Position numbers and translations under genes: made by a program
Notes under the pieces: model-generated
Seen by the model: the letters and a program-made list of their open reading frames with translations, nothing else
The model's database searches: none
Told to the model about the DNA's origin: nothing
Shown: positions 5,940 through 9,804 of the stretch, piece by piece
Numbering within the stretch: the stretch's first letter is position 1
Layout of the letters: each line of letters begins with the position of its first letter
NCBI GenBank assembly: GCA_902795975.1
Contig: CADBNE010000067.1
Location: forward strand, 1 to 9,804
DNA from: an uncultured Erysipelotrichaceae bacterium
GTDB taxonomy: Bacteria > Bacillota_I > Bacilli_A > RF39 > UBA660
Direction: 5' to 3'
DNA length: 9,804 nucleotides

Positions 5940-6194
5940 TTGAAATATATTAAATTAGATGATATTAAAAATATTGATAATCCTTTATTAATAGATGTTA
6001 GATTACCTAGTGAATATATAAAATCACATTATAATAATTTTATTAATATACCTAGTTCTAACATATTAAATATAATAGGTAAATATCCTAAAAATACTAA
6101 TATAGTATTATATTGTACACATGGTTATCAAAGTTCTATATCTGGAAGAATGCTTAATAATGTAGGTTATAATAATATTTATATATTGCGATAA
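5940..6194 (+). CDS. Minimal rhodanese-like sulfurtransferase
   Basis: An 84-residue single-domain rhodanese, smaller than GlpE or PspE (about 100). LLIDVRLPSEYIKSHYNNFINIP is the CH2A-like region (DVR, E, H, N-I-P), and the active-site loop is CTHGYQS with the catalytic Cys at 59, followed by the Gly-Tyr-Asn-Asn-Ile strand. Such proteins carry a persulfide and move sulfur; the physiological partner is unknown. The loop lacks the Arg usual two places after the Gly (Gln64 instead). The chain stops at NIYILR, just where other rhodaneses continue with a GG-x-x-x-W tail, and a terminator follows at once, so this end looks settled and not a fresh frameshift. Start is TTG 5940, giving MKYIKLDDI. 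Flanked by two terminators, it seems to be its own unit. Confidence 0.8.
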   Translation: MKYIKLDDIKNIDNPLLIDVRLPSEYIKSHYNNFINIPSSNILNIIGKYPKNTNIVLYCTHGYQSSISGRMLNNVGYNNIYILR

Positions 6195-6219
6195 GTAAAT
6201 CATTTTGATTTACTTTTTT
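6193..6219 (+). terminator. Rho-independent terminator after the rhodanese gene
   Basis: AAGTAAATC (6193-6201) pairs perfectly with GATTTACTT (6207-6215), loop ATTTT, then T's to 6219. It starts in the stop codon of the rhodanese gene. Confidence 0.85.
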
Positions 6220-6221
6220 CA

Positions 6222-6230
6222 TGATATAAT
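6222..6230 (+). promoter_or_regulatory. Extended -10 promoter of addB-addA
   Basis: TGATATAAT with TATAAT at 6225-6230, only 16 bases before ATG 6247. Start would be near 6237, so the message would begin within or right before the Shine-Dalgarno, leaving a leader of about 10 bases. There is no good -35; the region is the preceding terminator. Confidence 0.7.
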
Positions 6231-6234
6231 ATTT

Positions 6235-6243
6235 AAAGGTGAT
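6235..6243 (+). promoter_or_regulatory. Ribosome binding site fixing the addB start
   Basis: AAAGGTGAT sits 3 bases before ATG 6247. A longer in-frame reading from TTG 6205 would begin in the terminator loop and cross the promoter, so it is rejected. Confidence 0.75.
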
Positions 6244-6246
6244 AAT

Positions 6247-8619
6247 ATGTTTGATAAATTGATTAAAGATAATAATTTGATAATTACAGATAGTAATAAT
6301 AAAGATATACTTATTAAATATATTAGTTCTATGAATAATTTATGTAATGTGAAAGTAATAACTTTTAATGAACTTATTAAAGGTTATTATTTTGATTATG
6401 ATGAGCAAGCTATATATTATTTAATGAATAAATATAATATTAAAGGCTCTGTAGCACGTATTTATATAAATAGTATGTATTATGTAGATAGTATTACTAA
6501 TAATACTAAGATTGATAAAATATATAATATGAAACAAGAATTAATAGATAATAAATTATTAATTATAAATAAATATTATGATAATTTTTTATCTAGTAAA
6601 AATATAATTATATATAATAATAAACATATACCTAATAATGTAAAAAAAATATTAGATAATTATAAATATGAAGTTATTTTAGATGAAAATAAAAATTTTA
6701 AACATAGTATATATGAATTTAATAATATTGATGAAGAAATATCTTTTGTAGCTTGTAAATGTATTGATTTAATTAAAAGTGGCATAGATATTAATAATAT
6801 TTATTTAGCTAATTTAAATGATGAATATAGATTATTAATTAATAGAATATTTGGTATGTATAATATACCTGTAAGTTTAGATATAAAATATTCATTATAT
6901 AATTTGCCTATATCAGATAGATTTATAAAATTATATGAAAGCAATATAGAAAATACATTAATTAATTTAGAAAAAACAATTACAAAGGATGAGATAGATA
7001 GTTACAATAAAATAGTTAATATATGTAATAAATATATATGGTGTGATGATTATAATAGTATTAAAGAATTAGTTATAGATAGTCTAAAAAATACTAATAT
7101 AAGTAATAATATAAAAGAAAATTGTATTAGAGAAATTAATTTATCTAGTAATATAGATGATTCAAAGTATGTATTCTTATTTAGTTTTAATCAAGGAATT
7201 ATACCTATTATACATAAAGATGAAGATTACTTTAGTGATAAAGATAAATTGGTATTAAGCATTGAAACTAGTGTTGATAAAAACTTAGTAGAAAAAGATA
7301 AATTAATTAATAATTTATCAAATATTAAGAATTTAATAATTACATATAAATTAAAAACTATTACAGATACTTTTTCTATTAGTAATATAAATGATATTTT
7401 AGAGTATGAAGTAATAAAAAATAATAATATAAAATATAATTATTCTAATTTATATAATAAAATTATATTATCTAAAAATTTAGATTTATTTAATAAATAT
7501 GGAACTATAAATGAAAGTTTAAGAAATTTATATAGTAATTATAAAGATATAAATTATAGAACATATAATAATAAATTTACGGGTATAGATAATAGTGATT
7601 TATATAAATTATTAGATAATAAATTATTATTATCTTATTCTAGTTTAGATAATTATAATAGATGTTCATTTAGATATTATTTAAATAATATATTAAAAGT
7701 TAGTAGTTATGAAGAAAGTTTTATGCAATTAATAGGTAATTTATTTCATTATGTATTGTCTAAAGCTTTTTTACCTAATTTTGATTATGATGAAGTATTT
7801 GATAATTATATAGAAAAAAGTTTAACAAAAAAAGAAGAATTTTTTATAAATAAATTAAAAGGTGAATTAAAGTTTATAATTGATACTATAAATGAACATA
7901 ATAAGCATACTTCTTTAGATGATGAATTATATGAAGAAAAAGTATTTATTAATTTAGAAGGTAATATTAAAGTTACTTTTATGGGTATTATAGATAAATT
8001 AAAATATAAAGAAGTAGATGGAGAATATATAGTTGCTATTATAGATTATAAGACTGGAAATCCTAATTTAAATTTAAATAATGTTATATATGGTATAGAG
8101 ATGCAATTACCTGTGTATATATATTTAACACGTAATCATCCTAAGTTTAATAATATTAAAGTTGCTGGTTTTTATTTACAAAAAATATTAAATAATGAAA
8201 TAAAAGCTGATGGTAAAAATAAATATGAAGATTTGAAAAAGAAAAACTTATTGTTACAAGGATATAGTAATGAAAATATAGGTATATTAGAATATTTTGA
8301 TGATAGTTATGCAGATAGTACTGTAGTAAAAAGTTTAAAACAAACTTCTAAAGGCTTTTCCTCATATTCCAAAGTATTAGATACTAAGACAATAAATGAG
8401 CTTACTGATTTAGCAGAATCTAAAATAAAAGATAGTACTAAAAATATATTAGATGGTAAATTTGATATTAATCCTAAACGTATAGGTATGAATAATTTAG
8501 GTTGTGAATTTTGTTCATTTAAAGATATATGTTTTAGAACTGAAAAAGATATAATAAATTTAAAAGAGTATAAAAATTTAGAATTTTTAGGAGGTGATGA
8601 TAATGGCATGGACGCCTGA
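6247..8619 (+). CDS. addB: Shortened AddB/RexB-type subunit of the AddAB helicase-nuclease
   Basis: A 790-residue protein recognised as AddB from its C-terminal half and from addA directly downstream. AddAB processes double-strand breaks into 3' tails for RecA. The iron-sulfur cluster cysteines are all present: Cys473 in YNRCSFRYYL, and Cys753, Cys756 and Cys762 in the CX2CX5C of GCEFCSFKDIC. The PD-(D/E)XK nuclease core is intact: GIIDKLKY with Asp583, IIDYKTG with Asp600 and Lys602, and the QLPVY motif at 620. LFSFNQGIIPIIH near residue 320 corresponds to the degenerate helicase part. The N-terminus has no Walker A motif (NLIITDSNNKDILI where a GxxGxGKT would be). B. subtilis AddB is near 1160 residues with its first cluster Cys near 801, so about 330 residues are missing from the helicase-like half. 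It is very rich in Asn, Ile, Lys and ATA/AAT/TTA codons. Its last 17 bases overlap addA. Confidence 0.87.
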   Translation: MFDKLIKDNNLIITDSNNKDILIKYISSMNNLCNVKVITFNELIKGYYFDYDEQAIYYLMNKYNIKGSVARIYINSMYYVDSITNNTKIDKIYNMKQELIDNKLLIINKYYDNFLSSKNIIIYNNKHIPNNVKKILDNYKYEVILDENKNFKHSIYEFNNIDEEISFVACKCIDLIKSGIDINNIYLANLNDEYRLLINRIFGMYNIPVSLDIKYSLYNLPISDRFIKLYESNIENTLINLEKTITKDEIDSYNKIVNICNKYIWCDDYNSIKELVIDSLKNTNISNNIKENCIREINLSSNIDDSKYVFLFSFNQGIIPIIHKDEDYFSDKDKLVLSIETSVDKNLVEKDKLINNLSNIKNLIITYKLKTITDTFSISNINDILEYEVIKNNNIKYNYSNLYNKIILSKNLDLFNKYGTINESLRNLYSNYKDINYRTYNNKFTGIDNSDLYKLLDNKLLLSYSSLDNYNRCSFRYYLNNILKVSSYEESFMQLIGNLFHYVLSKAFLPNFDYDEVFDNYIEKSLTKKEEFFINKLKGELKFIIDTINEHNKHTSLDDELYEEKVFINLEGNIKVTFMGIIDKLKYKEVDGEYIVAIIDYKTGNPNLNLNNVIYGIEMQLPVYIYLTRNHPKFNNIKVAGFYLQKILNNEIKADGKNKYEDLKKKNLLLQGYSNENIGILEYFDDSYADSTVVKSLKQTSKGFSSYSKVLDTKTINELTDLAESKIKDSTKNILDGKFDINPKRIGMNNLGCEFCSFKDICFRTEKDIINLKEYKNLEFLGGDDNGMDA
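8589..8598 (+). promoter_or_regulatory. Ribosome binding site of addA within addB
   Basis: AGGAGGTGAT, a ten-base match to the ideal anti-16S complement, the strongest in the window, placed 4 bases before ATG 8603. It ensures addA translation from the shared message. Confidence 0.9.
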
Positions 8620-9804
8620 GCAAGAAAGAGCAATACATGAGTGTGGTACTAATATAATTGTATCTGCAGGAGCAGGTAGTGGTAAAACAGCTGTATTAAC
8701 TGAAAGAGTTATACAAAAGATGAATAAAGGTATACACATTAATGAACTATTAATTTTAACATTTACTAAGGCTGCAGCAGGAGAAATGAAAGAAAGAATA
8801 AGAGCTTCATTAAAAAAGAATAATTATTTAGAAGAATTAAAATTAATAGATTCAGCATATATTACTACATTTGATAGTTATGCACTTTCTATAGTAAAAA
8901 AATATCATTATCTTCTTAATATATCTAATAATATTAATATAGTAGAAGCAAGTTTAATAGGTATGGAAAAAAATCGGATAATGGATGAAGTGTTTGAAGA
9001 TTTTTATAATGAACAAAATGAATTGTTTCTTAAATTAATTAGTGATTTTTGTATAAGAGATGATAAACAGTTAAAAACATATTTATTTTCAATAGCATCT
9101 AAATTAGAAATGATACCTAATAATATAGAATATTTAGATAATTATATTGATAATAATTTTAGTGATGAACATATTAATAAAGATATATTAGAATATGAAA
9201 ATTTAGTATTAAGTAAAATAGATGAATTAAATAAAAAATTATATAGTTTATCTATATTAGTAGATGGTACTTATTATTCTAAAGTATTGGATGAATTACA
9301 AGGATTATTAAATTCTAAAAGTATAGATGATATATTATTATATCCTGGGTTAAAATTACCTACATTACCAAGAGGTAGTGAAGATGAAGTAAAGAACGCT
9401 AAAGAAGAAGTAGCTGAAGTAATAAAAGAAATATATGAGTTAACAAGTTATGGTAATAAGGAAGAAATATATAATAATATATTAAAAACTAAAATAAATG
9501 TAGAAGCTATTATACTTATTGTAAAAGAATATTTAAATAGAGTAAAAAAATATAAATTAGATAATGAAATGTATGAATTTACTGATATAGCAATGTTAGC
9601 AATAGAAGTATTAAAAAATAATAAAGATGTATGTGATGAAGTTAAATATTCATTAAAAGAAATATTATTAGATGAATATCAAGATACTAATGATTTACAA
9701 GAAATATTTATTTCTTTAATAGCAAATAATAATGTATATATGGTAGGTGATGTTAAACAATCTATATATAGATTTAGAAATGCTAATCCATATATATTTA
9801 AAGA
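8603..9804 (+). CDS. addA: ATP-dependent helicase/nuclease subunit AddA, N-terminal part (3' end outside window)
   Basis: An open frame of 400 codons runs off the window end; I translated it by hand and found no stop. AddA is the UvrD/Rep-type 3'-5' helicase motor of AddAB, with a second nuclease domain that would lie beyond the window. Visible superfamily 1A motifs in order: the Q-like MAWTPEQERAI, Walker A AGAGSGKTAVL with Lys28, motif Ia LTFTKAAAGEMKERI, FDSYA near residue 90, motif II LLDEYQDTNDLQE with Asp357 and Glu358, and motif III VGDVKQSIYRFRNANP with Asp383. Motif II in B. subtilis AddA lies around residue 420, so the 1B region here is also somewhat shorter (inference from memory). 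Start ATG 8603 follows a near-perfect Shine-Dalgarno and overlaps addB by 17 bases, so the two are co-translated subunits of one complex. Confidence 0.96.
   Translation, partial: MAWTPEQERAIHECGTNIIVSAGAGSGKTAVLTERVIQKMNKGIHINELLILTFTKAAAGEMKERIRASLKKNNYLEELKLIDSAYITTFDSYALSIVKKYHYLLNISNNINIVEASLIGMEKNRIMDEVFEDFYNEQNELFLKLISDFCIRDDKQLKTYLFSIASKLEMIPNNIEYLDNYIDNNFSDEHINKDILEYENLVLSKIDELNKKLYSLSILVDGTYYSKVLDELQGLLNSKSIDDILLYPGLKLPTLPRGSEDEVKNAKEEVAEVIKEIYELTSYGNKEEIYNNILKTKINVEAIILIVKEYLNRVKKYKLDNEMYEFTDIAMLAIEVLKNNKDVCDEVKYSLKEILLDEYQDTNDLQEIFISLIANNNVYMVGDVKQSIYRFRNANPYIFK

Noticed and set aside
6205..6246. Fourteen-residue N-terminal extension of AddB from a TTG
   Set aside because: It would start in the terminator loop and run through the TATAAT promoter element.
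6550..7640. Dense AT-only runs such as ATAATAATATA in addB that look like repeats
   Set aside because: They follow from Asn/Ile/Tyr-rich protein encoded by AAT, ATA and TAT codons and have no regular period or spacer structure.
8307..8633. 108-codon open frame on the minus strand
   Set aside because: It lies opposite the conserved Fe-S cluster end of addB and the start of addA; its product has no recognisable motif.
1..9804. Mycoplasma-type genetic code (TGA read as Trp), suggested by the AT-rich Mollicutes-like composition
   Set aside because: All tryptophans in recognised genes are TGG, addB ends in TGA at the expected point, and no conserved gene needs TGA read-through.
6247..9804. A defence island around the PD-(D/E)XK nuclease and UvrD-like helicase pair
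   Set aside because: The pair fits the housekeeping repair complex AddAB: Fe-S cysteines at the right spacing, the addB-addA order, and AddA helicase motifs. No other defence genes are nearby.

Overview
The window looks like a piece of a very AT-rich, Gram-positive Bacilli-type chromosome. TGA acts as a stop (addB ends in TGA) and every tryptophan is TGG, so the reading is standard bacterial code 11, not the Mycoplasma code. Arg is mostly AGA, and Lys, Asn and Ile are very abundant. The gene set (miaB, cotE, rpsP-khpA, uppS-cdsA-rseP, addB-addA) is a Bacilli set. An uncultured, possibly gut, member of the Bacilli near Erysipelotrichia/Mollicutes-like lineages is my best inference; the exact taxon cannot be read from the sequence.

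Layout, all on the + strand: (1) the 3' part of miaB (tRNA-modifying methylthiotransferase), ending in a terminator; (2) a single-gene unit for an uncharacterised lipoprotein with an alanine-rich helical insert; (3) cotE, an outer spore coat morphogenetic protein; (4) rpsP-khpA (ribosomal protein S16 and a KH-domain RNA-binding protein); (5) uppS-cdsA-rseP (undecaprenyl-diphosphate synthase, CDP-diacylglycerol synthase, site-2 protease), a cell-envelope operon without the usual dxr; (6) a minimal rhodanese; (7) addB-addA, the double-strand-break repair nuclease/helicase, with AddA cut by the window edge.

The genome is compact. No intergenic gap exceeds about 90 bases. Each gap holds a hairpin terminator, usually begun inside the preceding stop codon, and in most cases a promoter or promoter candidate right behind it. 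Three promoters share the identical extended -10 block ATGATATAAT with no good -35. The rpsP promoter has a perfect TTGACA -35 lying inside the 3' arm of the cotE terminator. cotE lacks the ATGATATAAT block and has a CATACATT element that resembles sporulation sigma factor sites.

Most of the window is ordinary housekeeping. The points most worth a second look are the cotE homologue beside miaB (echoing the Bacillus miaB-ymcA-cotE order) with its possible mother-cell promoter, and the strongly shortened AddB that keeps its nuclease and iron-sulfur residues but has no Walker A motif. I did not find a convincing new defence system, mobile element, CRISPR array or RNA gene.
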